Below the pieces are notes generated by a model. That model saw only the letters and a program-made list of their open reading frames with translations, ran no database searches and was not told where the DNA came from. This document shows, piece by piece, positions 48,998-57,675 of a stretch of 64,000 nt of DNA (its first letter is position 1; each line of letters opens with the position of its first letter). The DNA is from Amycolatopsis antarctica (GTDB taxonomy: Bacteria > Actinomycetota > Actinomycetes > Mycobacteriales > Pseudonocardiaceae): positions 248,001 through 312,000 of the forward strand of contig NZ_NKYE01000005.1 in NCBI RefSeq assembly GCF_002262875.1. Direction: 5' to 3'. The translations under genes and the position numbers were made by a program.

Positions 48998-49738
48998 CTA
49001 GGGCTGCAGGGAGATGGCGATCATCTCGCCGATGGTGACGTAGCCGATCCGGCCGTAGAGACGGTTCTCGTTGACGCTCTCCGTCTCCAGGTACGGCGTG
49101 GCCCCGGCGTTGAGTACCCGCCTGCTCAGGTCGGCGCCGACCGCCGAGGCGATCCCGCGCCGCCGGAACGCCGGCAGTACCGCCACGGCGGCGAGCTGCG
49201 AGAGGCCACCGCTCGGCGGGGTGCACAGTCCCGCGCCCGCCGCGACCCCGTGGCAGCGGGCGAGGACGACGGTGCCGCCGCCGGTGCCGGTGGATCGCAG
49301 GCGGGTGACGTCCGCCGCGGTGACTTCCGGTGGCCCGCCGTAGGCGATGTTCTGCACCAGCGCCGCCGCCCGCAGATCGGCGTCCGCCGCGGCGACGGTC
49401 ACCGTCACGCCCGCAGGCGGATCGGGGACGCGCAGGCCCCCGGGCGGCAGGGTCATCAGCGGCAGGCGCAGGTCCACGGTGAACCCGGCCTCCGCCAGCG
49501 CCGCGTCCACGGCGGGTGCGGGTCTGACGTACTCGAGACGGGGCATGCGGCCCCGTGCGATGAACGCGGCCACCAGGTCCGCCACGTCCGCCGCCGACGG
49601 CCGCGCGCCGTCGTCCGGGATCGCGTAGTTGCGGAACGGGTGGCCGTCGTCGGCGTCGAAGTGGATCAGGAAAGGGCCGGCTCGCTGGGCGTCACGGCTG
49701 ACGGACGCGCGCAGGGCCGACTGGATGTCGGAGCGCAC
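48998..49738 (-). CDS. GNAT-family N-acetyltransferase
   Basis: The 246-residue protein has a C-terminal GNAT fold (about 115-240) with AAVAVLPAFRRRGIASAVG, the acetyl-CoA pyrophosphate-binding loop, and LETESVNENRLYGRIGYVTIGE at the end. The N-terminal half is a degenerate second GNAT or other domain. The substrate is unknown. Three unusual palindromes lie in its upstream region (49948-50044). Confidence 0.85.
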   Translation of the reverse strand: MRSDIQSALRASVSRDAQRAGPFLIHFDADDGHPFRNYAIPDDGARPSAADVADLVAAFIARGRMPRLEYVRPAPAVDAALAEAGFTVDLRLPLMTLPPGGLRVPDPPAGVTVTVAAADADLRAAALVQNIAYGGPPEVTAADVTRLRSTGTGGGTVVLARCHGVAAGAGLCTPPSGGLSQLAAVAVLPAFRRRGIASAVGADLSRRVLNAGATPYLETESVNENRLYGRIGYVTIGEMIAISLQP

Positions 49739-49947
49739 TGTGATGGCCTCTCTGGCCGAAGGCGTGGATGCGATGGGCGTCGACGGCCACCACGGGGGGC
49801 GTGCCCGGTAGGGCGCGCAGGCTCAGCGCGGCGGCCCGTTCCGGGCCGGGATCACGGTCATCAGTCCTTCGGGAGAGTCCGGGTACCGCGCAGAAACGTA
49901 CCCCGTCGGCGCCCCGCCGCGCCTCCCGTTTTCCACCCCGTCCCCAG
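49739..49947. other. Region upstream of the GNAT gene
   Basis: About 210 bases upstream of the GNAT start, part of a 319-base gap between the S9 peptidase stop and the GNAT start. No gene is supported, and the promoter of the GNAT gene is presumably here. The palindrome array fills most of the remaining gap. Confidence 0.35.
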
Positions 49948-50044
49948 CGCAATACGTCGACATATTGCGGTCGCCACCACCGCAATTCGTCGACATATTG
50001 CGATGCCTTGTGCACGATGCTTCGCAATACGTCGACGAATTGCG
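49948..50044. repeat. Three 22-bp near-palindromes centred on GTCGAC
   Basis: CGCAATACGTCGACATATTGCG (49948-49969), CGCAATTCGTCGACATATTGCG (49981-50002) and CGCAATACGTCGACGAATTGCG (50023-50044) share CGCAAT-NCGTCGAC-N-ATTGCG with perfect outer arms. The centres are 33 and 42 bases apart, close to three and four helical turns. They lie about 210-310 bases upstream of the GNAT start, just after the S9 peptidase stop. They look like regulator-binding operators or a dispersed palindromic element. Confidence 0.8.
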
Positions 50045-50057
50045 CTCGGGGGAGGGG

Positions 50058-51902
50058 CTACGCGATCCCGACGGCGCGCATCGCGAACGACACCTCGATG
50101 GCGGTCTGCCTGATCGTCTCGGCGATCACCAGGGAGCCGTGGCCCGCGTCGTAGCGGTAGAACTCGAACGGCACGTCCCGCGCGGCCAGCCGGTCGAGAT
50201 AGTTCTCGATCTGCCGGATCGGGCAGCGGGGGTCGTTGTCGCCCGCGAGCACCAGCACCGGCACGGTGACGGCGTCGACGTAGGTGATCGGCGAGCACTC
50301 GCTGTACACGGCCGGGACGTCCTCCGGCGCGCCGCCGAACAGCGCACGGTCGAACGAACGGAGCTGCTCCATCTCGTCCTCGTACGCCGCGACGTAGTCG
50401 GCTACGGGGACGCCGGACACGCCTGCCGCCCAGCGTCCCGGCTGCGTGCCGAGGGCCAGCAGCGAGAGGTAGCCGCCCCAGGAGGCGCCGTTGACGACGC
50501 AGCGGTCCGGGTCGGACAGCCCGCTGCTCACCGCCCAGTCGTGCACGGCGGCGACGTCCTCGAGCTCGGTCAGGCCCGGCCTGCCCTCGATGGCGTCCCG
50601 CCAGGCGGAGCCGTAGCCGGTGGAGCCCCGGTAGTTGACCTCGACGACGGCGAACCCGGCGTCCAGCCAGACGGCGCGGTAGGCGGAGAAGCGGTCCTCG
50701 TCGGCGGCGTGCGGGCCGCCGTGCAGGGTGAACACGGTCGGCAGCGGGCCATCGGGGGCGTCTGCGGGGCGGGCGACGAGGGCGTGGATCTCACCGCCGA
50801 GACCGTCGACGAAGGCGTCGGTGAGCGGGGACGACGCGGGTGCGCGTTCGCCGGGGGCCTCCAGCAGGACGCTGTCGGCACCGTCGGCGTCGCGGGTACG
50901 TACCGCGGGCGGTGTCGCGGCGTCGGACCAGGAGTACTCGACGGAGCCGTCGGGGCGCACACCCGCGCCGCCGATCCGGCCGGGCGGTGTCTCCAGCGCG
51001 GTCAGCTCGCCGCGCACGAGGTCGTAGCGGTGCAGGGAGCTGCGGCCGCGATGAAAGTGCACGACGAGCAGGGCGCTCGCGTCCGGGTACCACCCGGCGA
51101 CGACCTCACCGGGCAGGTCGAGGCGCAGTTCGGTCTCCTCGCCGGTAGCGGCGTCCCAGACGAGCAGTTCCTCCCGGCCGCGGCGTTCGTGCAGCACCAG
51201 CAGGCGCGGGTCGCCCGCGACGGGGGCGAACTCCAGGGCGTGCAGGCCCTTGCCCTCGCCATCCCACTTGTCGGCGACGGTGGCGAAGCCGTCGGTGGCA
51301 AGCACCCGGATGGCGGGGTGGCGGGAGTCGCCGTGCTCCGAATGGGCGATGGCGAGCAGCGTCTCGTCCCTGGACAGCGCGGCGATGCCGGCGTCGTCCT
51401 CGCTGCTGTAGAAGCGTTCAGTCCGGCCGTCGACGCTGGTGAACAGGGCACTGCCGGCGTCGGTGGAGACGCCGATCGCGGTCAGCCGGTGGCCGATCTC
51501 CAGGCCCGCGGGGTACCCGGCGTGCACGTCCCGGAGGGCGGGTTCGGCGGTGCCGCCACCGGCGAAGGGTTCGCGGACCCAGGAGCCGAACTCGTCGCCG
51601 TCGGTGTCGTCGAACCACCAGATCCACTCGCCGTCCGGGGACGTGGTGGCGTGCATGGTGCCGTTGGGCCGGTCGGTGACCTGGCGGTGCGTGCCGGTCG
51701 CCCGGTTCCAGGCGTAGACCTCCCAGACACCGCTGGCGTTGGACACGTACAGGTTCGCGTCCGGGGCGTCGAGCGCCCAGTCCGGCACGGACACACGCGC
51801 CGCGTCGAAGCGGGCCTGCCAGCGCGCTTCGACGGCGGGGTCGTCGAACAGCCGGTCCGGCACGGTGGCAGGTGGGTACTGGGTGTCGGGCTTCGCGGTC
51901 AC
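50058..51902 (-). CDS. S9-family prolyl-oligopeptidase-like serine peptidase
   Basis: The 614-residue protein has a beta-propeller-like N-terminal half (about 20-360; WIWWFDDTDGDEFGSW, LLAIAHSEHGDSRH) and a catalytic alpha/beta-hydrolase half. There, VFTLHGGPHAADED forms the oxyanion region and VNGASWGGYLSL carries the Ser (about 472). AGDNDPRCPIRQ carries the Asp (about 555) and YDAGHGSLV the His (about 587). It cleaves short peptides in the cytoplasm, and specificity cannot be told. The GTG after AGGA is the start. It is divergent from the methyltransferase. Confidence 0.93.
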   Translation of the reverse strand: MTAKPDTQYPPATVPDRLFDDPAVEARWQARFDAARVSVPDWALDAPDANLYVSNASGVWEVYAWNRATGTHRQVTDRPNGTMHATTSPDGEWIWWFDDTDGDEFGSWVREPFAGGGTAEPALRDVHAGYPAGLEIGHRLTAIGVSTDAGSALFTSVDGRTERFYSSEDDAGIAALSRDETLLAIAHSEHGDSRHPAIRVLATDGFATVADKWDGEGKGLHALEFAPVAGDPRLLVLHERRGREELLVWDAATGEETELRLDLPGEVVAGWYPDASALLVVHFHRGRSSLHRYDLVRGELTALETPPGRIGGAGVRPDGSVEYSWSDAATPPAVRTRDADGADSVLLEAPGERAPASSPLTDAFVDGLGGEIHALVARPADAPDGPLPTVFTLHGGPHAADEDRFSAYRAVWLDAGFAVVEVNYRGSTGYGSAWRDAIEGRPGLTELEDVAAVHDWAVSSGLSDPDRCVVNGASWGGYLSLLALGTQPGRWAAGVSGVPVADYVAAYEDEMEQLRSFDRALFGGAPEDVPAVYSECSPITYVDAVTVPVLVLAGDNDPRCPIRQIENYLDRLAARDVPFEFYRYDAGHGSLVIAETIRQTAIEVSFAMRAVGIA

Positions 51903-51960
51903 TCTGCGATCCTGCCAGCCGGCCGGTGGTTGCCGGTAGGCGCCGCTCGTAGGGGTGTGC

Positions 51961-52731
51961 ATGGTGTCGGAGGAGTACGTGCCCGGGTTCGCCGAGGACG
52001 CGGTGTCGATGATGTCCGCGCGGACGGTGCACACGCACGCGTCGTTCCTGCTGCCCTCGCTGCGGCCGGACGCACTGGTGCTGGACGTGGGCTGCGGCCC
52101 GGGCAGCATCACCTCGGGCCTCGGCACGATGGCGGGGCGGGTACTGGGCGTAGACCGGGAGCCCGGCCAGCTCGAACTCGCCCGCACGGCAACGCGGCGA
52201 CCGTCCCGGTCCACTGTGGACTTCGCGGTGGCTGACGCGGAGGCGTTGCCCTTGCGGGACTCCTGCGTCGATGCGATTTTCGCGCACGCGCTCGTCGAAC
52301 ATCTCGGACGGCCGGACGCCGCGCTGGCGGAGTTCGCCAGGGTGTTGCGGCCTGGCGGCGTGCTGGCAGTGTCCACTTCGGACTGGAGTCGAGCGCGGCT
52401 GCGTCCGGCCACGGCGAATGTCGTTGCGGCGCTTCGTGGTCATTACCTGCTGCGCAGGCGGGCGGGTGGCGATCCGTTCGCGGGCAGGCATCTGGTGGAT
52501 CGGGTGCGGCAGGCGGGTTTCGCCGACGTGCGGTCGAAGGTCCGGTATCGCCAGGACATGGGGTACGAGGATCTGGCCAGGTATGTGGAATCGCGGCTGG
52601 TGTCGGCGTTGTCCTCGGCGGACGGTGACCGGGAGCAGCTCGCCAGCGCGGCGCGTTCGGCGTGGGTGTGGGCGCGTGCGGGCCGTGGCGACTTCGAGCA
52701 GTGCTGGGTGGAGGTCCTGGCAACGCGCTGA
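51961..52731 (+). CDS. Class I SAM-dependent methyltransferase
   Basis: The 256-residue protein has VLDVGCGPGSITSGLGTM (motif I, about residues 43-60), GVDREPGQLELART (post I), VDFAVADAEALPLRDSCVDAIFAHALVEHL (motif II/III) and RVLRPGGVLAV. The last ~80 residues have no named domain. It transfers a methyl group from SAM to an unknown acceptor. The start is ATG 51961 after AGGGG. Confidence 0.87.
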   Translation: MVSEEYVPGFAEDAVSMMSARTVHTHASFLLPSLRPDALVLDVGCGPGSITSGLGTMAGRVLGVDREPGQLELARTATRRPSRSTVDFAVADAEALPLRDSCVDAIFAHALVEHLGRPDAALAEFARVLRPGGVLAVSTSDWSRARLRPATANVVAALRGHYLLRRRAGGDPFAGRHLVDRVRQAGFADVRSKVRYRQDMGYEDLARYVESRLVSALSSADGDREQLASAARSAWVWARAGRGDFEQCWVEVLATR

Positions 52732-52828
52732 GCTGGGACTTTTCCTTGTTTTGCAACCTTTTCGAGTGCTGTTCCGTCTTCATGGCAAGACGGGCCGGAG
52801 ATTCCGGTGCTCAAGTCGGGGAGGTGTC

Positions 52829-53347
52829 ATGAAGACGCGGTTCGGGGTCATGACAGCGGTTGTTGCGTTGACGGTCGGCGCCGGCGGTACTGCCGCGGCG
52901 ACGACGACGCCGGAGGACGAGCAGGTCCTGCGCGCGTCGAACTACAAGGCCTTGCACCTTGGCCAGTCCGAGGCGGATGCGCTGGCGACGGGTTTGCTGG
53001 TGAATCCGCAGCCAGCCGAGGGTTGTGTGTACTACAGCATGCCGGTCTCGGAGGGCAGGTCGAATCTCGGCGGCGGTGTGTTCGTGGAGCCGTCGAAGGG
53101 TGTGGTGGTGATCAGCGGTACGGACCAGATCCGGACGCCCGCGGGTATCGGTATCGGTGCGCCGCTCGACGATGTGGAGGGCGCGTACCCGGCGCTGGCT
53201 CCGACCGGGCCGACGGGTTTCGTGTTCGACACGCCCGCGCCTGGTGGTCAGAACGGCGAGCGTTTCCGGTTCGCGGTTGACGAGGTGAACGCGGTGAGTG
53301 ATTTCGCTGCGGAGGCCGCGGACACGGGTACCTGCACAACGAGCTGA
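52829..53347 (+). CDS. Small secreted protein of unknown function
   Basis: The 172-residue protein has a signal peptide (VMTAVVALTVGAGGTAAA, about 7-24) and a mature part of about 148 residues. It contains YKALHLGQSEADALATGLLV, a single Cys at GCVYYS and one at the C-terminus (DTGTC), and a GTDQIRTPAGIGIGAPLDDV segment. I do not recognise the family. A helix-strand layout is plausible. The ATG follows GGGGAGG. The array E repeats lie about 90 bases downstream. Confidence 0.75.
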   Translation: MKTRFGVMTAVVALTVGAGGTAAATTTPEDEQVLRASNYKALHLGQSEADALATGLLVNPQPAEGCVYYSMPVSEGRSNLGGGVFVEPSKGVVVISGTDQIRTPAGIGIGAPLDDVEGAYPALAPTGPTGFVFDTPAPGGQNGERFRFAVDEVNAVSDFAAEAADTGTCTTS

Positions 53348-53440
53348 CCATTCCGCTCGCGAGGTTTTCGCGCCCCGTGCCGGCGTTCCGGTAAGTAGTC
53401 CGGCCGCCCGGCGCGGGGCGCAACCATGAGCGGCCCCTGG

Positions 53441-53528
53441 CCCGACACGGGGTGTTGGGGCGCCCGACACGGGGTGTTGGGGCGCGCGACACGGGGTGCC
53501 GTATCGCCCGACACGGGGTGGTTACCCG
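53441..53528 (-). repeat. 22-bp tandem repeat array E (4 units, inverted orientation)
   Basis: Four periods of 22 bases with core CGACACGGGGTG and tails TTGGGGCG, TTGGGGCG, CCGTATCG and GTTACCCG (53441, 53463, 53485, 53507). The orientation matches array B and is opposite to A, C and D. No spacers. Confidence 0.82.
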
Positions 53529-53609
53529 ATCAGGTTTGGATGCGCTTTTGGCTGGTTCGGAAAGACGTCACCACGCCAGCCAGGGTGAGGAGCTCGCACC
53601 GTGGGGGCC

Positions 53610-53682
53610 TGGGGGGCTCGGCCCCCCAATACGACTCTGGGAGATCCCCGCCTGCGCTTTCCGCAGGCAAGGACCTCCCAGA
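53610..53682 (-). terminator. Double hairpin immediately 3' of tRNA-Pro
   Basis: On the minus strand, after the tRNA, a TCTGGGAG/CTCCCAGA outer stem (53636-53682) encloses GCCTGCG-GAAAG-CGCAGGC. Then TGGGGGGC-CGA-GCCCCCCA forms a second hairpin (53610-53628). It lies 7 bases after the tRNA end and is likely the tRNA terminator or processing signal. The inner stem is very stable. Confidence 0.65.
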
Positions 53683-53689
53683 TCTACCG

Positions 53690-53763
53690 TCGGGGTGGCG
53701 GGATTTGAACCCACGACCTCCTCGACCCGAACGAGGCACGCTACCAAGCTGCGCCACACCCCG
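53690..53763 (-). tRNA. tRNA-Pro (anticodon CGG)
   Basis: A 74-base cloverleaf: acceptor CGGGGTG/CACCCCG (7 bp), D-arm region with GCGCAGCTTGGTAGCG, anticodon stem CCTCG/CGAGG with loop TTCGGGT giving anticodon CGG, and T-arm GTGGG-TTCAAAT-CCCGC. The discriminator base is A, and there is no encoded CCA. It reads the proline codon CCG, common in this genome. Confidence 0.97.
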
Positions 53764-53830
53764 GAGTTACTGCTTAGCGGGTCGTCGATGAGTCTAGCGG
53801 ACGGTCCGGCGGGTGCTGTACGGCGGGTTG

Positions 53831-54859
53831 TTACGCGCTGCCGGGCTGGGCTTTGCTGCGTTTGGCGCGACGTTTCGCCTGCTTGCCGGGGGTGTTCGGG
53901 TTGTCGCGGGGGACGAGGGTCAGCAGGGTCGCTTCGGGTGGGCAGGCGAATCGCAGTGGGGCGTAGGGCGAGGTGCCGAGGCCGGCGGAGACGTGCAGCC
54001 ACATGTCCTTGCCCCAGCGGGAGGCGCCGCGGGCGCGGGAGCGGTCGAGTTCGCAGTTGGTGACGAGGGCGCCGACGCCGGGGAGGCGGAGTTGTCCGCC
54101 GTGGGTGTGTCCGGCGAGGACGAGGTCGTAGCCGTCGCGGGCGAAGGCGTCGAGTACGCGCGGTTCGGGGGAGTGGGTGAGGCCGAGCCGGAGGACGGCG
54201 CCGGGGTCGGGGGCGCCTGCGATGTCGGAGTAACGGTCGCGCCGGATGTGCGGGTCGTCAACGCCCGCGGCGAAGACGTTCTGGCCCGCGATGTCGATGG
54301 TGCGGCGGACGTGGGTGAGGTCGAGCCAGCCGCGTTCGATGAGGGCGGCGCGCAGGTCGCGCCAGGGCAGGCGAGTGCCGTGGACGCGTTTGGCGCGGCC
54401 CTTGGGCAGGAGGTAGCGGGCCGGGTTCTTGGGTTTGGGGCCGTAGTAGTCGTTGCTGCCGAAGATGAAGACGCCGGGCCGGGTGAGTAGTGGGCCGAGG
54501 GCGCGGAGCACGGACGGGACGGCTTGCGGGTGGGCGAGGTTGTCGCCGGTGTTGACGACGAGGTCGGGCTGGAGTTCGTCGAGTGCGGCCACCCAGCGTT
54601 GTTTGGACTGCTGGGTGGGAAGCATGTGCAGGTCGGAGATGTGCAGGATCTTGACCGGCCGGGTGCCGGGGCCCAGTACGGGGAGTTCGGCGGTGCGCAG
54701 GGTCCAGTGTCTGCGTTCGATGCCGGCGGAGTAGCCGAGGGTGGCGGCACCGAGTGCGGTGGTGCCGACGACGACGTTGCGCAGCGTCGATCCGGTCGCG
54801 CTGGTGCGCGCCGGACGACTATTACCGAACGTGTTCACCTGTTCAGGATACGTGCTCAT
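53831..54859 (-). CDS. Calcineurin-like metallophosphoesterase, membrane-anchored
   Basis: The 342-residue protein has an N-terminal hydrophobic segment (about 25-47) that may be a membrane anchor. A calcineurin fold follows with ISDLHMLP (metal His/Asp), VVNTGDNLAHPQ, FIFGSNDYYG (GNDxY-like), LGLTHSPEP and VLAGHTHGGQLRL. Such YaeI-like proteins hydrolyse phosphodiesters or phospholipids. The Arg/Lys-rich C-terminus (AKRRAKRSK) is unusual. It is divergent from no close neighbour; an upstream gap of about 300 bases follows. Confidence 0.88.
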   Translation of the reverse strand: MSTYPEQVNTFGNSRPARTSATGSTLRNVVVGTTALGAATLGYSAGIERRHWTLRTAELPVLGPGTRPVKILHISDLHMLPTQQSKQRWVAALDELQPDLVVNTGDNLAHPQAVPSVLRALGPLLTRPGVFIFGSNDYYGPKPKNPARYLLPKGRAKRVHGTRLPWRDLRAALIERGWLDLTHVRRTIDIAGQNVFAAGVDDPHIRRDRYSDIAGAPDPGAVLRLGLTHSPEPRVLDAFARDGYDLVLAGHTHGGQLRLPGVGALVTNCELDRSRARGASRWGKDMWLHVSAGLGTSPYAPLRFACPPEATLLTLVPRDNPNTPGKQAKRRAKRSKAQPGSA

Positions 54860-55092
54860 GCGGGTGGGATGTCGGCGATCCGGCGGTGGCGTTCTGTTCG
54901 GCGAAGGGCGTCGCTCGCCGTGTGCGGTCCCGCCTACTGTCGGTGTGACCGTTGGCAGGCGGGGAATGTGGCTCGCCGGGCGAATCGCAATGGCGGGGCT
55001 CGATTGTCCGAGCGCATGCCCGAGTTGGTGACTTTGTGTAGTCGTCGTGGGATCGCGGCTGGGTCACGATTTCGGCTTGGTTTCGGTGAAAG

Positions 55093-55133
55093 CACGAGGG
55101 CCGCGCCCGCTCGTGGCGGACGCGGCCCTCGTG
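55093..55133 (-). terminator. Terminator of the penicillin-binding protein gene
   Basis: Perfect 13-bp arms CACGAGGGCCGCG and CGCGGCCCTCGTG around a 15-base loop, 22 bases past the stop codon at 55155. Located in the gap before the metallophosphoesterase gene. Confidence 0.75.
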
Positions 55134-55154
55134 GCTGTGCTGGCTGTGGGGGTG

Positions 55155-57329
55155 TCAGCGTGGCTGTTCGTACTTGGGGTCCGGCGCGGGCAGCGGGACG
55201 GTCTCCTGCCCTTCGAGGATCTTGCTCATCGCGCCGAAGAACGTCCTGGCCGGCGTCTTGCCGCCGAACATGTTCCCCTCGCCGCAGGTGGAGACCTTGC
55301 CAGGGCCGCCGTCACAGAGGCCGCCCCGGCCACCCTCCGGGCGGAAGACCATCGCCCCGCCGGCGAGTTGCGGGGTGCCGCCGACGAAGGTGGCCGAACC
55401 GTTGCCCTGGGTGGTACCGGTCTTGCCGATCGTCGGACGCTGCCAGCCCACGGCGGCCGCCGCTGGGGCCGCCGTTCCACCGGGGAGGTCGTCCTTGCTC
55501 ATGCCGACGGCGAGCGAGTTGGCCAGCCCTTCCTCGACGACCTGCTCGCAGGGCGCCTCGGTGATCGGGATCGGTTTCCCGTCGCGGTCGGTGACCTCGC
55601 CGATCGGCGTCGGCGGGCACCACATGCCGCCGCTGAGGATCGTCGCCGCCACGTTGCCCAGTTCCAGCCCGGACAGCGGGGCCGGGCCGAGGGTGAACGA
55701 GGCGTTGCCGGGCGAGTTCTCCTTCGGCCCGAACGCGACCTGCTGGCTGGTGTTGCGGCCCGCGTCGTCCGATTCCGGGTCGACGGTGCCGCCGCCGAGG
55801 TTGCTGGCCATCGTCTCGCGCATGCCGAGTTTGCTTGCCATCTCGACCACCGGGCCCATGCCGGTCTTCTCCTCGAGAATGACGAAGCCGGTGTTCGGCG
55901 AGGTCTGCAGGGCCGTCTGCAGGCTCATCGAGCCCGGATAGTTGGATCCCTCGTTGTTGTTCAGGCAGTAGGCGTAGGTGCCGCGGGCGATCAGCGGACA
56001 TCGCGGTGGGCCGCCGCCGAACATCTTGGAGCTGTAGGAGCCGGGCGTCTGGATGTTGCCGAAGATCCCGGCCGCGCCCTGTTGCAGTGCGGCGGCCGCG
56101 GTGAAGATCTTGTAGCTCGATCCGGCACCGCCGGTGTTGTAGACGCCGGAGGGCAGGGCGTAGGTGGTCTGGCCCTGCGCGGCGTCGCCGCCGTAGTCGC
56201 GGTTCGCGGCCAGTGCGACGACCTCGTGTTTCTCCTTGCCGGGACGTACCAGCGAGAGCGTGTTCGCCACGTTCTTCTGCGTCTTGTTGACCTGCGTCTC
56301 CGCCGAGACCTTCGCCTCGTGGTTGGCGCGCTGGTCCATCGTGGTCCTGATGGTGTAGCCGCCGGTGTACAGGTCGTCCATGTTCATCCCGCTCTTGAGC
56401 AGGTAGTCCTCGACGTACTGGCAGAAGAAGCCGTTCTCGGTGCCCGCGCCGGTGCAGTTTGCGGCGGGCTTCGACGGACCGCCGGGGATCACGCCCAGTG
56501 GCTCGGCCTGTGCCCGCTCCGCGTCGGCGGGCGCCAGCTTCTGGTTCTCCACCATCTTCTCGATCACGAAGTTGCGGCGTTCGGTCGCCTTCTCCGGGTG
56601 GTTCCACGGGTCGAGCGCGCCGGGGTTGTTCACCATCCCGGCCAGCAGCGCACCCTGGGCCACCGACAGGTCCTTGGCGTTCACCCCGAAGTAGGACTTG
56701 GCCGCGGCACCGACGCCGTAGATCTGGCGGGAGAACTCGACGACGTTGAGATAGCCGGTGAGGATCTGCTCCTTGGGCATCTTCGTCTCGAGCTGGATCG
56801 CGATCCGCGCTTCCTTCAGCTTGCGGGCGATCGACTGCTCCTGGGCCTTTTCCTGGCCGACCTTGGCCTCGGTGTCGTTCTCGTCCTTGACCCGGTGCAC
56901 CACGTTGATCAGGTAGTTCTTGACGTACTGCTGCGTCAGGGTCGATGCGCCCTGGGTGTCGCCGCCGCTCTGGTTGCTGATCGCGGCCCGCATCGTGCCC
57001 TTCCAGTCCACGCCGCGGTGGTCGTAGAAGCGCCGGTCCTCGACGGAGACCAGCGCCCACTTCATGGCGTCGGAGATCTCGTCGCTCGCGGTGGGGATGC
57101 GGTACTGCTTGAACAGCGTCGCGATCGGGTTGCCGGCGGAGTCGGTCACCGTGGTGACCAGCGGCGGCGGATCGTTGGCGAGGTCGGACGACATGGAGTC
57201 GACCGTGGTACTCGCCTGGTTGGAGACGACGCCCGCGGCACCCGCGACCGGGAACAGCACCCCCGCTACCAACACCCCCGCGAGCAGGCAGAGGCCGGTC
57301 AGTTTCAGCAGCCCATCCGTCTTACGCAC
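55155..57329 (-). CDS. ponA2: Class A penicillin-binding protein (bifunctional, PonA2-like)
   Basis: The 724-residue protein has an N-terminal membrane anchor (about 8-33). The glycosyltransferase GT51 domain carries the catalytic motif SVEDRRFYDHRGVDW (Glu about 97), GASTLTQQYVKNYL and GYLNVVEFSRQIYGVGAA. The transpeptidase has SSYK (SxxK, about 404), SPN (SxN) and KTGTT (about 637). It polymerises and cross-links peptidoglycan. No PASTA domain is visible at the C-terminus, unlike the M. tuberculosis PonA2, though the position beside whiB and arsA matches that gene. It is divergent from the whiB gene. Confidence 0.93.
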   Translation of the reverse strand: MRKTDGLLKLTGLCLLAGVLVAGVLFPVAGAAGVVSNQASTTVDSMSSDLANDPPPLVTTVTDSAGNPIATLFKQYRIPTASDEISDAMKWALVSVEDRRFYDHRGVDWKGTMRAAISNQSGGDTQGASTLTQQYVKNYLINVVHRVKDENDTEAKVGQEKAQEQSIARKLKEARIAIQLETKMPKEQILTGYLNVVEFSRQIYGVGAAAKSYFGVNAKDLSVAQGALLAGMVNNPGALDPWNHPEKATERRNFVIEKMVENQKLAPADAERAQAEPLGVIPGGPSKPAANCTGAGTENGFFCQYVEDYLLKSGMNMDDLYTGGYTIRTTMDQRANHEAKVSAETQVNKTQKNVANTLSLVRPGKEKHEVVALAANRDYGGDAAQGQTTYALPSGVYNTGGAGSSYKIFTAAAALQQGAAGIFGNIQTPGSYSSKMFGGGPPRCPLIARGTYAYCLNNNEGSNYPGSMSLQTALQTSPNTGFVILEEKTGMGPVVEMASKLGMRETMASNLGGGTVDPESDDAGRNTSQQVAFGPKENSPGNASFTLGPAPLSGLELGNVAATILSGGMWCPPTPIGEVTDRDGKPIPITEAPCEQVVEEGLANSLAVGMSKDDLPGGTAAPAAAAVGWQRPTIGKTGTTQGNGSATFVGGTPQLAGGAMVFRPEGGRGGLCDGGPGKVSTCGEGNMFGGKTPARTFFGAMSKILEGQETVPLPAPDPKYEQPR

Positions 57330-57675
57330 GTTGCCAGGGTACGCGGGCGCGGTGAGTTCGCCGTGACCCCGCGCCCTACCGGCGGAAGTAGCACTGAGCT
57401 ACGGACGACACTCCGGCGTTGACCAATCCGTGACCAACGAAAGTCCCACATAGATCTTGGCGACGGGAACCGTCGCCCCCTACAGTCCGTCCATCTCACG
57501 AAAACAGCCGACAGACGGCCAGCCGTGGTGGGAGCCGCGACTGATCCGGATGTGGCGACCGGTGCCTGGGGAGGCTCCGGTGGGGACGTGAGCACGCAGG
57601 AGACCTGCTCGCGGGGGACGAACGCACTTCTGTCGACCCCTGCCGCCGGTCACAACAGGGTAGGGAGCTGGGGGT
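57330..57675. other. Divergent promoter region, PBP / WhiB
   Basis: About 345 bases between two divergent genes with no gene supported. The last bases before the WhiB start (TAGGGAGCTGGGGGT) carry a ribosome site. No clear promoter hexamers were picked out. Confidence 0.4.

Larger units (their letters stand above)
53348..53689. other. Intergenic stretch with repeat array E and tRNA-linked hairpins
   Basis: About 340 bases between the secreted protein gene and tRNA-Pro. It holds array E (53441-53528) and two hairpins after the tRNA (53610-53682). No gene is supported; short open frames here arise from the repeats. Confidence 0.5.

Noticed and set aside
49692-50027. Minus-strand frame of 111 codons with the repeated peptide QYVDELRW
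   Set aside because: The repeat peptide is the reading of the palindromic units. The remainder is compositionally like a shadow, and no ribosome site is evident. Kept only as a palindrome repeat.
52271-52828. Long frame fusing the secreted protein at 52829 to upstream sequence
   Set aside because: The upstream part overlaps the methyltransferase gene in another frame. The signal peptide begins at 52829 after GGGGAGG.
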